Below are positions 34,217-42,800 of a stretch of 64,000 bases of DNA, in pieces. Within the stretch, counting starts at the first letter, position 1. Each line of letters opens with the position of its first letter. A program made the position numbers and the translations under genes. Source of the stretch: Pseudomonas sp. SG20056 (GTDB lineage Bacteria > Pseudomonadota > Gammaproteobacteria > Pseudomonadales > Pseudomonadaceae); assembly GCF_031764535.1 (NCBI RefSeq), contig NZ_CP134499.1, positions 2,604,001 through 2,668,000 on the forward strand, written 5' to 3'. Below the pieces are notes generated by a model. That model searched no databases, was not told the origin of the DNA, and saw nothing but the letters and a program-made list of their open reading frames with translations.

Positions 34217-34618
34217 ATGACCAGCACACCACCCTTGCGCCAACCCTGCCCACCCGGTGCCTGCGACTGCGGGCGTGAGCAGCTGCTGGAGAATGCCAGC
34301 AGCGATATGCGCATCCTGCTGCTCACCCGCGCCGAGGAAAAGCGCCTGCTGGAGCGCCTGGAAAACCTCGAGAGCCTGGCCGATCTGGAAAAGCTGCAGC
34401 GGCGCATCTACGAACAACTTGGCGTACGCGTTGCCGTTGCGCCTGGTTTTAACGAAGTGCGCAGCATGCGCGGTATCCAGATCGAGATCGATGAACTCCC
34501 CGGCCTTTGTCGCAAAACCCGCCAGGCCATTCCCACCGCCATCCGCCGCGGCTTGGAAAAACGCCCGCAGATCGCCTACGACCTGCTGAACGCCCATGAC
34601 CTGTTTCGCTATATTTAA
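34217..34618 (+). CDS. Conserved hypothetical protein
   Basis: A 133-residue soluble protein of unknown function, with features ACDCGREQLL near the N terminus, a helical stretch LLTRAEEKRLLERLENLESL, then PGFNEVRSMRGIQIEIDE and RKTRQAIPTAIRRGLEKRP. I believe relatives occur across Pseudomonas, but I know of no assigned role. Codon use is typical. It is divergent from the copper operon; nothing in the protein (no signal, few metal ligands) suggests a part in copper handling. Confidence 0.7.
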   Translation: MTSTPPLRQPCPPGACDCGREQLLENASSDMRILLLTRAEEKRLLERLENLESLADLEKLQRRIYEQLGVRVAVAPGFNEVRSMRGIQIEIDELPGLCRKTRQAIPTAIRRGLEKRPQIAYDLLNAHDLFRYI

Positions 34619-34753
34619 GGGGCTGGCTAAGAGGGTCGTAAGCCGACCAAAGGGCCAGACGCCGGTCGACAGCATGAGCCGAAAACCGCGCGGTTGACAG
34701 GCCAGTAAAAATCAGCAGAATCGCCGCCCCTTTTCCACGGATGGAAGTCCCTC

Positions 34754-35299
34754 GTGCAACGGATTGTGATTTTGGGCAATGCCGGCAGCGGCAAGTCCAC
34801 TCTGGCGCGGGCCTTGGGCAAGCGCCTCGGCGTACCCGTCGTGCATCTCGATACCCTGTTCTGGGAGCCCGGCTGGGTCGAGCCCGACGCTACGCAGTTC
34901 CGTGAAAGAGTCCGCGATGCGCTCACCACGGATGCCTGGGTCTGTGAAGGCAATTACTCCCGCCGCACCTTCGACCTACGCCTGCCCAGCGCCGACCTGA
35001 TCATCTGGCTGGATACACCGCGGCTGACCTGCCTGAGGCGCGTCATCGTGCGTAGCGTCTTGAACCGACCGCGCCCCGACCTTCCTGCAGGCTGTAGAGA
35101 AAAACTCGACCAGGCATTTCTGGAATTTCTTAAGTTCGTCTGGCAGTTCGACCATGGCTACCGTCAAGGTATCGAGGCAGTGCTCGTGGCCATAGGCCCG
35201 ACGGTGCCAACAGTGCATCTACGAGACCGTCGAGAAATTGCCGCCTTCCTTGCTCAGTTGCCCGCAACACCTGCAACCCGGCCCAGTTCGATTAACTGA
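34754..35299 (+). CDS. P-loop kinase-like protein (FlaR/adenylate-kinase-related)
   Basis: A 181-residue nucleotide-binding protein. The Walker A motif GNAGSGKST lies at residues 8-16. HLDTLFWEPGW, WVCEGNYSRRTFDLR and ADLIIWLDTPR follow the family often called DNA topology modulation protein FlaR, close to small-molecule kinases such as adenylate and shikimate kinase. The substrate is unknown. The start is a GTG at 34754 with GGAAG six bases upstream; a nearby ATG is out of frame. It is followed by two Nudix genes on the same strand. Confidence 0.8.
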   Translation: MQRIVILGNAGSGKSTLARALGKRLGVPVVHLDTLFWEPGWVEPDATQFRERVRDALTTDAWVCEGNYSRRTFDLRLPSADLIIWLDTPRLTCLRRVIVRSVLNRPRPDLPAGCREKLDQAFLEFLKFVWQFDHGYRQGIEAVLVAIGPTVPTVHLRDRREIAAFLAQLPATPATRPSSIN

Positions 35300-35325
35300 C
35301 GACCCGAATAAAGGAATTATTACTC

Positions 35326-35769
35326 GTGGCAGAACACTTCATTCGCCCGCTCGCGCTATGCATTTTTCATCATCAGAGGAAAATACTGGTCAACCAATTC
35401 CACGATGCCGACGAGAACCGGATGCTCTTTCGCCCCATTGGCGGCGGCATTGAATTCGGCGAAAGGAGCCACGAGGCTATCGTTCGCGAAGTGCAGGAAG
35501 AACTGGGCCACTCGATCAGCGACATTCGCCTGATTGGCACGCTGGAAAGCATCTTCACCTACGCAGGCAAGCCAGGGCACGAGATTGTCCAGGTCTACGA
35601 TGCCAGGTTTGACGACGCAGAGGTCTATGAACAACCCTGGTTAGACGGCCACGAAAGCGATGGCGCGCCGTTCAGGGCAGCCTGGCACTCCAGCTCCAGC
35701 TTCACCCAGGCATCGCCGTTGGTGCCGGAAGGACTCTATGACCTGCTCAAGCAAGCATCGCTGTTGTGA
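35326..35769 (+). CDS. Nudix hydrolase
   Basis: A 147-residue Nudix protein. The Nudix box GGGIEFGERSHEAIVREVQE, continuing ELG, is complete at about residues 40-62 and has the Mg-binding REVQEE core. It would hydrolyse a nucleoside diphosphate linked to another group; the substrate is unknown. The start is a GTG at 35326 with AAGGA about ten bases upstream. It lies 27 bases after the P-loop kinase gene, so the two may be co-transcribed. Confidence 0.85.
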   Translation: MAEHFIRPLALCIFHHQRKILVNQFHDADENRMLFRPIGGGIEFGERSHEAIVREVQEELGHSISDIRLIGTLESIFTYAGKPGHEIVQVYDARFDDAEVYEQPWLDGHESDGAPFRAAWHSSSSFTQASPLVPEGLYDLLKQASLL

Positions 35770-35898
35770 CGGCCCGAAGGTAGTCCGGGGCTGGCCATAT
35801 GGCAATTCATGCGATGTTGGCATAGCGAAATTTTTCGTAGCACTCTGAAAATCCTGGTACAGAAAGCGCCCATTACTGAGGCCCCTACGGAGACTGAC

Positions 35899-36363
35899 TT
35901 GAAGGATGCCCCTGCGCCCGACCTGCTTGCGACAAAAGCATGCCCTGTGGTTATGCGGATGATTGACGGCATGGCGCACCTGCTGGTGTTCAAACATCCG
36001 CTATCGGGTTACCAACTGGTGAAGGGCACCATTGAAGTCGGTGAGCGGCCTTCCCATGCAGCCGTGCGCGAGCTTGCTGAAGAGTCGGGCATTCGGCATG
36101 CACGGCCAGTAAAGGATCTAGGCAGTTGGAATGCCGGGTACGAGCAACAGATCTGGTCGTTTCAGCTTTGCGAGGTCGCAGAGTCGCTACCCCATCAGTG
36201 GCGCTTCGACACACATGATGATGGCGGACATGTCTTTGAGTTCTTCTGGCATCCGTTGAATGCTGATTTTCCCGCGCCTTGTCACACGCTATTTCAGGCA
36301 GCCTGGGCACAGATCAGAAATCGGCTTTATGCCACGGACGCGGACACACATAAGCCCTTATAG
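35899..36363 (+). CDS. Nudix hydrolase
   Basis: A 154-residue Nudix protein. The box is complete: GTIEVGERPSHAAVRELAEE, continuing SGI, at about 48-70. LGSWNAGYEQQIWSFQL and THDDGGHVFEFFWHPL form the rest of the fold. I place the start at a TTG (35899) because CGGAG lies six bases before it. An in-frame ATG at 35809 has no ribosome-binding site and would add 30 residues unlike a Nudix N terminus. The substrate is unknown. It is distinct from the preceding Nudix gene and not a tandem copy. Confidence 0.75.
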   Translation: MKDAPAPDLLATKACPVVMRMIDGMAHLLVFKHPLSGYQLVKGTIEVGERPSHAAVRELAEESGIRHARPVKDLGSWNAGYEQQIWSFQLCEVAESLPHQWRFDTHDDGGHVFEFFWHPLNADFPAPCHTLFQAAWAQIRNRLYATDADTHKPL

Positions 36364-36453
36364 CGGCTCTCACCGCAGCTCATCGCCACTCCCAAAAACT
36401 GACTTGATTCAAACCGAATATGTCCATGCCTGCTGCACGATGCATGGCACGAG

Positions 36454-37188
36454 CTACTGAGGCTGTTTGAGTCTTGGGCAGTTGGGGCAAAGCTTCACAC
36501 CCGGCAGCACGTAGCGGATGCAGCACAACCGGCGCTGTCGCCACGGCCGTACCTGACCGTCGGCGTGCTCGATATCGACATAGCGGATTGGCGCATACAG
36601 CGGGTTGCGCGAACCATCCGGGCGTTGCGCGGTGCTTAGCAGGCGCTGGCCATCGAGCAATAACTCTGCTTGCTCGCTGCGTTTTTGCAGTTGCCCGAGC
36701 CAGGCTTCGAAGTAGTTGCCGGCATTGCTCCAGAGCACTTTCGCCGATACTCCGGTATGGGCGCAGAGTGCCTGGATAAAGGGCTGCAGATTGTCATCGA
36801 GCAGATGGGCAAAACGCTCGAAGGGATTGTGCGGCGGCGGCAGCGGCTCGCACGGCCCAGGCAGCTTGAACACCAGCGGCAAGCCTTCGCCATCGACGAT
36901 GATCGACAACTGCCCGATCTGCAGCGGCATGCGCTGGTTCAGCAGCAGCGCCGCACTGATCACCGGCGGAAACAGGCGCATAAAGTACTGATTGGCCCAG
37001 ATCGACGCCAAACCGCGCTGGTCAGCCGTCGCGAACTGCGGGCGGAAGCGCGCCATCAAGGTACTCAGCGTCTGCGGCTGAAGGAATTCCTCGCCAGAGA
37101 TGGCCTCGCGCGGATCATCTGCCCCCACAAAAACATTACGGTAACGCGCCAGATCGCCACTGAACAGCGTGGTCAGCTCGGACAACAT
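36454..37188 (-). CDS. fhuF: Ferric-siderophore reductase, FhuF type
   Basis: A 244-residue cytoplasmic iron-sulfur protein. The C terminus RLCCIRYVLPGVKLCPNCP has the C-C-x10-C-x2-C arrangement that binds the 2Fe-2S cluster of FhuF, which reduces iron in imported siderophore complexes. The start is the ATG at 37188, with GGAGG about six bases upstream; the longer frame starting from a TTG lacks such a site. It is divergent from the siderophore exporter-receptor operon, and a Fur-like box lies between. No siderophore esterase is encoded nearby, so iron release by reduction fits the locus. Confidence 0.88.
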   Translation of the reverse strand: MLSELTTLFSGDLARYRNVFVGADDPREAISGEEFLQPQTLSTLMARFRPQFATADQRGLASIWANQYFMRLFPPVISAALLLNQRMPLQIGQLSIIVDGEGLPLVFKLPGPCEPLPPPHNPFERFAHLLDDNLQPFIQALCAHTGVSAKVLWSNAGNYFEAWLGQLQKRSEQAELLLDGQRLLSTAQRPDGSRNPLYAPIRYVDIEHADGQVRPWRQRRLCCIRYVLPGVKLCPNCPRLKQPQ

Positions 37189-37320
37189 TTCTCCCTCCAC
37201 AGAGGTATCCGTTGAGGTCGCAAGAGCTGCGGTTACAGGCAAATTCGGCGCCTCAACAGCAACGTTGTTCTTGGAATAATCCTTGGCGTGCAATGCCTTT
37301 ACTCGTCACAAAAGCCAATA

Positions 37321-37342
37321 TTAACGCTAACGATTAGCATTT
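37321..37342. promoter_or_regulatory. Fur-like box between fhuF and the exporter operon
   Basis: TTAACGCTAA and ATTAGCATTT are separated by two bases. Read on the minus strand, AATGCTAATCGTTAGC matches 13 of 16 positions of the Fur consensus segment AATGATAATCATTATC. The site lies between divergent iron genes, 133 bases before fhuF and 55 bases before the exporter. The same two arms occur ahead of entC with an 8-base gap. Confidence 0.65.
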
Positions 37343-37396
37343 GCGCAATGCTGATTCATTACTTAAGATGCAGCCCGCGCCCAATCTAGAGCGGTT

Positions 37397-38623
37397 ATGC
37401 ACATGGATGATGTAGGACACTCGAAAGCAGCCGTGCATCTGGCGATGCTGATCAACCTGCTTTCCATCGGCAGCCTGATGATGGTGATGCCCCTGGGTCC
37501 GGACCTTGTACGCGACCTCGGCATGCAGGCCAGCCATGTCGGCTATATCAGTGGCGGCGCCACGCTCGCCTCGGCCCTGAGCATGGCTCTGGCAGCGCCC
37601 TGGCTGGATCGCCTGCAACGCAAACAGGCGCTGGTGATCCTTCTAACCCTGCGTTTCGCCCTGCTGATGGCCTGCGCCCTGACCAGCAGCGCCGAGCAGC
37701 TGATTCTGTTGTTTGTGCTCTCCGGCCTGGTTGCCGGGCCCATGGGCGCGCTGCTGATGGCAAGCATGCTCGACATCATCCCGCCGGCCGAGCGCGGGCG
37801 AAAACTCGCCTATATCGGCATGGGCTTTTCTCTGGCGGCGATTGTGGTGGTGCCCCTGGCTCTGGAGCTGGCGCTGCGCTGGAGTTGGCAGGCGCCCTTT
37901 ATCGTCTTCGGCGGCCTGGGCCTGGCGCTGGCCTTGCTGTGTCACCTGCTGTTGCACATCCAGGTCAGCGCTTCGCGGCCCAGCGGCTCGGTGTTGCCGC
38001 TGCTGAAATCACCGCTGTGCCTGGGCGCACTGGCGATCACCGCGCTGCAGATATTCGGCCACTTTCTGCTGGTGCCGCATTTCTCCAACTACTTCCAGTT
38101 CAACCTGAATTTTCCCCGCGAGCAGATCGGCCTGCTGTTTCTCTGCGGCGGTCTGGCCAGCTTGGCAGCCATGCGCCTGGGCGGTATCTGGATCGACCGT
38201 GGCCAGGCGCTGACGGTGATTCTGCTCAGCAGCTTCGGTCTGGCACTGACCACGCTACTGGGTTTCGCCACTCCGATTGGCCTGTCGATCTACCTGGTCT
38301 TCGTGCTGTTTATGGCCGCCAGCGCGGTCCGCACCAACAGCAGCATGACCATTGCCGCAGCGATCCCGCCACCGCACCAGCGCGCCGCCTTTATGGCGTT
38401 TCAGGGCACCGTCAGCAACGTCGCTGCCGGGCTCGGCAGCCTGTTTTCGGCGCTCTACCTGAGCACCGGCGCAGACAACCAGCTTCAAGGCTTCAACCAG
38501 TTAAGCGGCTTTTATGTGGTCGTCGGAATACTCACGGGGGTGGGTATGTGGTTGCTCCAACGCGGTATCCGGCGACGCGACGCCGCCAGCCACACCGCAG
38601 GCATAACAACACAGGCGGGCTGA
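37397..38623 (+). CDS. MFS transporter, probable siderophore exporter
   Basis: A 408-residue major-facilitator protein with 12 predicted helices. MMVMPLGPDLVRDLGM and DRLQRKQALVI are in the first half. It is the first gene of the receptor-ABC transporter operon, downstream of a Fur-like box and opposite the catecholate biosynthesis genes, the usual setting of exporters such as EntS or CsbX. The export role is therefore inferred from context. Two in-frame ATG (37397 and 37403) are possible starts. The TonB receptor starts 62 bases after its stop. Confidence 0.85.
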   Translation: MHMDDVGHSKAAVHLAMLINLLSIGSLMMVMPLGPDLVRDLGMQASHVGYISGGATLASALSMALAAPWLDRLQRKQALVILLTLRFALLMACALTSSAEQLILLFVLSGLVAGPMGALLMASMLDIIPPAERGRKLAYIGMGFSLAAIVVVPLALELALRWSWQAPFIVFGGLGLALALLCHLLLHIQVSASRPSGSVLPLLKSPLCLGALAITALQIFGHFLLVPHFSNYFQFNLNFPREQIGLLFLCGGLASLAAMRLGGIWIDRGQALTVILLSSFGLALTTLLGFATPIGLSIYLVFVLFMAASAVRTNSSMTIAAAIPPPHQRAAFMAFQGTVSNVAAGLGSLFSALYLSTGADNQLQGFNQLSGFYVVVGILTGVGMWLLQRGIRRRDAASHTAGITTQAG

Positions 38624-38684
38624 AACCGCCGATCACCAGTGATCAGCTGTAAACGCGTCAACACCTACTCAAATGGAACCTGTC

Positions 38685-40658
38685 ATGTCTTTTGTCAGAA
38701 ACATCAATCGCCGTCGCGCCATCTCGCTGGGCGTACTGGGCGGTCTGCTGCCTTTCGCGGCGCTGGCCGACAACAGCGTCACCCTGGAAGACAGCATCGT
38801 CACCGCCTCGCAAACGGCCCACAGCCAGTTGAGCGTGCCCGCCAGCGCCTCGGTTATCACCCGCGCTGAGCTGGAGAAGATGCCGGTCTATGACCTCGCC
38901 GATGCGGTAAAGCGCCTGCCAGGCGTACACATCAATACCTCCTCGGCCTATGGTCGCAAGGAGATCAAGATTCGCGGCATGGATTCGGACTACACCCTGC
39001 TGCTGGTCAACGGCCGCCGCATCAACTCGCGTGACGCCCTGACTTCCAACTATGCCAACGACTTCGACCTGTCCTCGATCCCCATGGCAGCGGTTGAGCG
39101 TATCGAAGTGATCCGTGGCCCGATGTCTTCGCTCTACGGCGCCGATGCCCTGGGCGGCGTGGTCAACGTGATCCTGCGTCAGCCCACCAACAGCACCGAA
39201 GCCGGCGTGGCCTACAGCTACGAGCACCCGACCAAGGGTGATAACGGTGACCGTCACATCAGCAGCGGCTACCTCAGTGGCGCGCTGATTGAGAACAAGC
39301 TGCTGGGCAATCTGATTGTCGAATCCACCGACCAGGCCGCCTGGCAAACCGACAAGCTCAGCCTCAAGGGCACCGACGCCACAGAAAAGCGTCAGGGCGC
39401 CAACGTGCTTGGCTCACTGAGCTGGTTGCTCGACGAGCAGCAGAGCATCGACCTGGACTTCAGCCACCGCAAGGATGAGCGCAAGGCACGCTGGAACAAT
39501 GCCGGCGCCCCTGCCCCGCTGGTCACTAACGAGCAGGAAATGGATCGCACCACTTTCGGCCTATCGCATAACGGCAACTGGGACAGCTTCAACTCCCGCG
39601 TGCGCTACTACTACGAAAAGGTCGACCTGACCGACGACTCGCAGATCATGACCACACTGCGCGGCCGTGTAGGTGAAGTGGAGCAGAATAACCACACCGT
39701 AGACGGCCAGATTTCGACCACCTTGGGCAGCCATCTGCTGACCGCCGGTAGCGAGCTGCGTCGTACCACCCTGGAGCACAACCAAAACCTCGGCAAGGAA
39801 ACCGAAGTCGACCAGAAAGCCGTCTACCTGCAGGACGAGTTTTCCCTGGGTGACCTCGATATCACCCTCGCAGGACGCTGGGATGACCATGAAGTATTCG
39901 GAGGCGCATTCAGCCCGCGCCTCTACGGCATCTACAACCTGACCGACAACTGGGTGCTCAAAGGTGGCGCCGGCAAGGCCTTCAAGGCACCGGACATTAC
40001 CCAGTCCGACGAAAACTACAGCGTGCTGGCTTGCCGTGGTATGTGCCAGATCGTCGGCAACCCGGATCTGAAACCGGAAACCTCGGTCAGCTATGAGCTG
40101 GGCACCCTGTATCAGGACGAGCGCCTGCAAGCCGGCATTATGTTCTTCAACAACGAGATTGAAGACATGATCGTCAGCGACAGCTGGCGGCCGCCGCTCT
40201 ACCGGCCACGTGTCATGACTTACACCAACGTCAGCAAAGCGCGTATTCAGGGTTATGAGTTGCAGGGCAGCTACGCCTTTACCGATGCAGTGACCGCACG
40301 CGCCAATTACACCTACTCAGACGCCGAAAACCGTGACACGGGCAACGAGCTGAACTACAGCCCGAAGCACGTAGGCAACATCGGCCTCGAATGGCAGGCA
40401 CTGCCGAAACTGGGTCTGAACCTGGACTACCAGTACACCGGCAGCCAGATGCTGGTCATCCCCAACAAGGCCTCCAGTGTTGAATCGGATGCCTACCACA
40501 CCGTCAGTCTGGGCACCAAGTTCCAGGCCACCAAGGAGCTCGCGCTCAAGGCCGGGGTAAACAACCTGACCGATAGCAAACGTGATGATGTGGCGCAGTC
40601 CATCGACCATCTCCTGATGGGCCGCACTGTGTTCGTCGGCTTCAGCTACGACCTGTAG
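38685..40658 (+). CDS. TonB-dependent catecholate-siderophore receptor
   Basis: A 657-residue outer-membrane receptor. A signal peptide is followed by a TonB box region (LEDSIVTASQ), a plug domain (residues about 40-160, with IKIRGMDSDYTLLLVNGRRI and VIRGPMSSLYGADALGG), then a 22-strand barrel ending in FVGFSYDL with a terminal hydrophobic residue. The size and plug resemble CirA-type receptors for catecholates. CRGMC near residue 448 is probably a disulfide in an extracellular loop. The ATG at 38685 is preferred over one at 38673 because the signal peptide is then normal. It is the second gene of the uptake operon. Confidence 0.9.
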   Translation: MSFVRNINRRRAISLGVLGGLLPFAALADNSVTLEDSIVTASQTAHSQLSVPASASVITRAELEKMPVYDLADAVKRLPGVHINTSSAYGRKEIKIRGMDSDYTLLLVNGRRINSRDALTSNYANDFDLSSIPMAAVERIEVIRGPMSSLYGADALGGVVNVILRQPTNSTEAGVAYSYEHPTKGDNGDRHISSGYLSGALIENKLLGNLIVESTDQAAWQTDKLSLKGTDATEKRQGANVLGSLSWLLDEQQSIDLDFSHRKDERKARWNNAGAPAPLVTNEQEMDRTTFGLSHNGNWDSFNSRVRYYYEKVDLTDDSQIMTTLRGRVGEVEQNNHTVDGQISTTLGSHLLTAGSELRRTTLEHNQNLGKETEVDQKAVYLQDEFSLGDLDITLAGRWDDHEVFGGAFSPRLYGIYNLTDNWVLKGGAGKAFKAPDITQSDENYSVLACRGMCQIVGNPDLKPETSVSYELGTLYQDERLQAGIMFFNNEIEDMIVSDSWRPPLYRPRVMTYTNVSKARIQGYELQGSYAFTDAVTARANYTYSDAENRDTGNELNYSPKHVGNIGLEWQALPKLGLNLDYQYTGSQMLVIPNKASSVESDAYHTVSLGTKFQATKELALKAGVNNLTDSKRDDVAQSIDHLLMGRTVFVGFSYDL

Positions 40659-40665
40659 CACCCTT

Positions 40666-40691
40666 ACCCCGGCGGCACCTGTCGCCGGGGT
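40666..40691 (+). terminator. Hairpin between receptor and permease genes
   Basis: ACCCCGGCG pairs perfectly with CGCCGGGGT across an eight-base loop, starting seven bases after the receptor stop and followed by only two T. As it lies inside an apparent operon, it may attenuate transcription or stabilise the receptor message, so that more receptor than permease is made. Confidence 0.55.
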
Positions 40692-40716
40692 TACCCGAAT
40701 TCTGTCCAGTAGAACC

Positions 40717-41754
40717 ATGAGCCAGCTAACCCGCACCTTCCCTATCCAGCAACGCCACGTCCTGCTCGCCGGTAGCCTCTTGCTGCTCAGCCTGCTGGCG
40801 CTGTCCCTGGCCACCGGTGCCGGGCAATACGGCGCGGCGGATGTGGTCGGTTTTCTACTGGGCAACCCCAACAGCCTGGCCGATGACAAACTGGCCATGG
40901 TGGTAAACAGCCTGCGCCTGCCGCGCACCCTCGCCGCGCTGCTGGTCGGCGCCAGCCTGGCGCTAGCTGCCACCCTGCTGCAGAGCGCAACGCGCAACCC
41001 ACTGGCCGAACCCGGGCTGCTCGGGGTGAATGCCGGCGCGGTGCTCGGCCTGGTGGTCGGGCTGATCTACTTTGGCGTCGAATCGACCCAGGGCTACCTG
41101 CTCTGGGCCGGTGCCGGCGCACTGCTGGGCAACCTGCTGGTGCTCGGCATCGGCGTCATGCTCGGTCAGGCCAGCCCGCTCAAGCTGATCCTCGCCGGCA
41201 TGGCCCTGGCTGCGGTGTTTGGCGGTATCGCCAACTTTCTGTTGCTCTCCACCCGAGTGGCGCTGGAGCAGTTTCGCTACTGGAACCTCGGTTCACTGTC
41301 GGCCTCCGAGCTGTCGGCCGTGACCACGGTCAGCCCATTGGCATTGCTCGGTCTGGTGCTTGCCGCCCTGCTCTGTCGGCAACTGACGTTGATGCAGATG
41401 GGCGACAGCCAGGCCCGCGCCCTGGGTATCTCGACCACCTGGGTGCGCGTTGGCGTGCTGCTCGCCGCCACTCTGCTGACCGCCTGCGCCATCGCCCTGG
41501 CCGGCCCAATCGGCTTTGTCGGCTTTCTGGCTGCCTACTGCGCCCGCCTGCTGGAACCGGTAGCGCTGCTGCGCCAACTGCTGTTTTCCAGCCTGTTTGG
41601 CATGCTGTTTCTGCTCGCCGCCGACATCCTCGCGCGCTGGCTGGTACAACCCTATGAACTGCCGGTCGGCACTTTGCTGGCTGCGCTCGGTGCGCCGGCT
41701 TTGATCGCCATCGTTCTGCGCGGCGGCTTCCGTTCTCTATTGGCGGTGAAATAA
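40717..41754 (+). CDS. Siderophore ABC transporter permease, FecCD family (FepD-like)
   Basis: A 345-residue inner-membrane permease with about nine to ten helices. RLPRTLAALLVGASLALAAT and NPLAEPGLLGVNAGA are hallmark FecCD segments, and GDSQARALGIS is the loop that contacts the ATPase. GPIGFVGFLAAYCARLL follows in the usual place. It pairs with the next gene, which starts two bases after its stop, to form the heterodimeric channel for the ferric siderophore. A hairpin lies between it and the receptor gene. Confidence 0.92.
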   Translation: MSQLTRTFPIQQRHVLLAGSLLLLSLLALSLATGAGQYGAADVVGFLLGNPNSLADDKLAMVVNSLRLPRTLAALLVGASLALAATLLQSATRNPLAEPGLLGVNAGAVLGLVVGLIYFGVESTQGYLLWAGAGALLGNLLVLGIGVMLGQASPLKLILAGMALAAVFGGIANFLLLSTRVALEQFRYWNLGSLSASELSAVTTVSPLALLGLVLAALLCRQLTLMQMGDSQARALGISTTWVRVGVLLAATLLTACAIALAGPIGFVGFLAAYCARLLEPVALLRQLLFSSLFGMLFLLAADILARWLVQPYELPVGTLLAALGAPALIAIVLRGGFRSLLAVK

Positions 41755-41756
41755 AC

Positions 41757-42800
41757 ATGCCCAGCCATCAACCCTCCGGGCTCTGGCATCTGCGTTTGGG
41801 CCCACTCAATCTGCTGCTGCATCGGCGCACCTGGCTGCTCAGCCTGCTGGTGCTGGCGGTGCTACTGACGCTATTGATCGTGGCCATCAGCCTAGGTTCC
41901 GGGCGCATGGGCGTGCTCGATGTACTGGCCACACTGAGCGGCCAGGGCAGCAAGCTCAATGACATCATGGTGTTCAAGATCCGCATGCCACGGGTCGCCG
42001 CTGTGGTGGTCGCAGGGCTGGCCATGGGCATGGCCGGCTGCCTGATCCAGACCCTGGTACGCAACCGTCTGGCCACCCCGGATATGGTCGGGGTCAACGA
42101 GGGCGCATCGCTGGCGGTGATCGGTTTTGCGCTTTATCTGACTGTTGGCAGTTGGCCCTGGTGGGCCTCGCCACTGGGTGCGGCGCTGGCTGCGGTGGCG
42201 CTGTTCGTGCTGTGCCGCCGACCGGGCGAACAGGGTTATCTGTTTATCGTGATTGGCATCGCCTTGTCGGAGCTGCTCGGCGCCATCGGCGATTTTTTTA
42301 TGGCCACCCGCCCACTGGTGCATCTGGGCAGCATCTACCTGTGGACCATGGGCCACTTCGCCGGAGCCAGCTACCAAACGGTCGCCCCCATCAGCCTGAT
42401 CCTGTTGGCACTGATCCCGCTGCTGGCCTGGCTTAACCGCCCACTGGCACTGCTGCGCTTCGGTGAGGCGACCGCACAGAACCTCGGCATCAAGGTCGCG
42501 GCGCTGCAACTGACGGTACTTGGCGTGGCGATTCTGGTGGCGGCGCTGGGCACCGCCATCGGCGGCCCGGTGATCTTTATCGCCATGGCCGCGCCGATCA
42601 TCGCCTCCTGGCTGGCCCGCGACCACCTCGCGCCGATCTGGCTGGCAGCGTTATGTGGCGCAGTGCTGCTGGTGGGTAGCGACACCTTGGTACGCCTGCT
42701 GGCACAGCCCGAAGAAATTCCCACCGGGATCATGACCCGCCTGCTCGGCGGCGTTCTATTGCTGATCCTGTTGCTCAAAGACCGCAAAGGCTCCGATTGA
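41757..42800 (+). CDS. Siderophore ABC transporter permease, FecCD family (FepG-like)
   Basis: A 347-residue FecCD permease, second half of the channel. RMPRVAAVVVAGLAMGMAG, LATPDMVGVNEGASLAV, GEATAQNLGIKV (the ATPase-coupling loop) and AIGGPVIFIAMAAPIIASWL are all in family order. The N terminus has a short cytoplasmic lead of about 25 residues before the first helix. Its stop overlaps the start of the ATPase gene in the form ATGA, so the two are translationally coupled. Confidence 0.92.
   Translation: MPSHQPSGLWHLRLGPLNLLLHRRTWLLSLLVLAVLLTLLIVAISLGSGRMGVLDVLATLSGQGSKLNDIMVFKIRMPRVAAVVVAGLAMGMAGCLIQTLVRNRLATPDMVGVNEGASLAVIGFALYLTVGSWPWWASPLGAALAAVALFVLCRRPGEQGYLFIVIGIALSELLGAIGDFFMATRPLVHLGSIYLWTMGHFAGASYQTVAPISLILLALIPLLAWLNRPLALLRFGEATAQNLGIKVAALQLTVLGVAILVAALGTAIGGPVIFIAMAAPIIASWLARDHLAPIWLAALCGAVLLVGSDTLVRLLAQPEEIPTGIMTRLLGGVLLLILLLKDRKGSD

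Noticed and set aside
38631..38644. Palindrome GATCAC-CA-GTGATC just ahead of the TonB receptor gene, considered as a second Fur site
   Set aside because: It does not fit the Fur hexamer pattern and is too short to argue for an operator. The receptor is probably transcribed from the exporter promoter.
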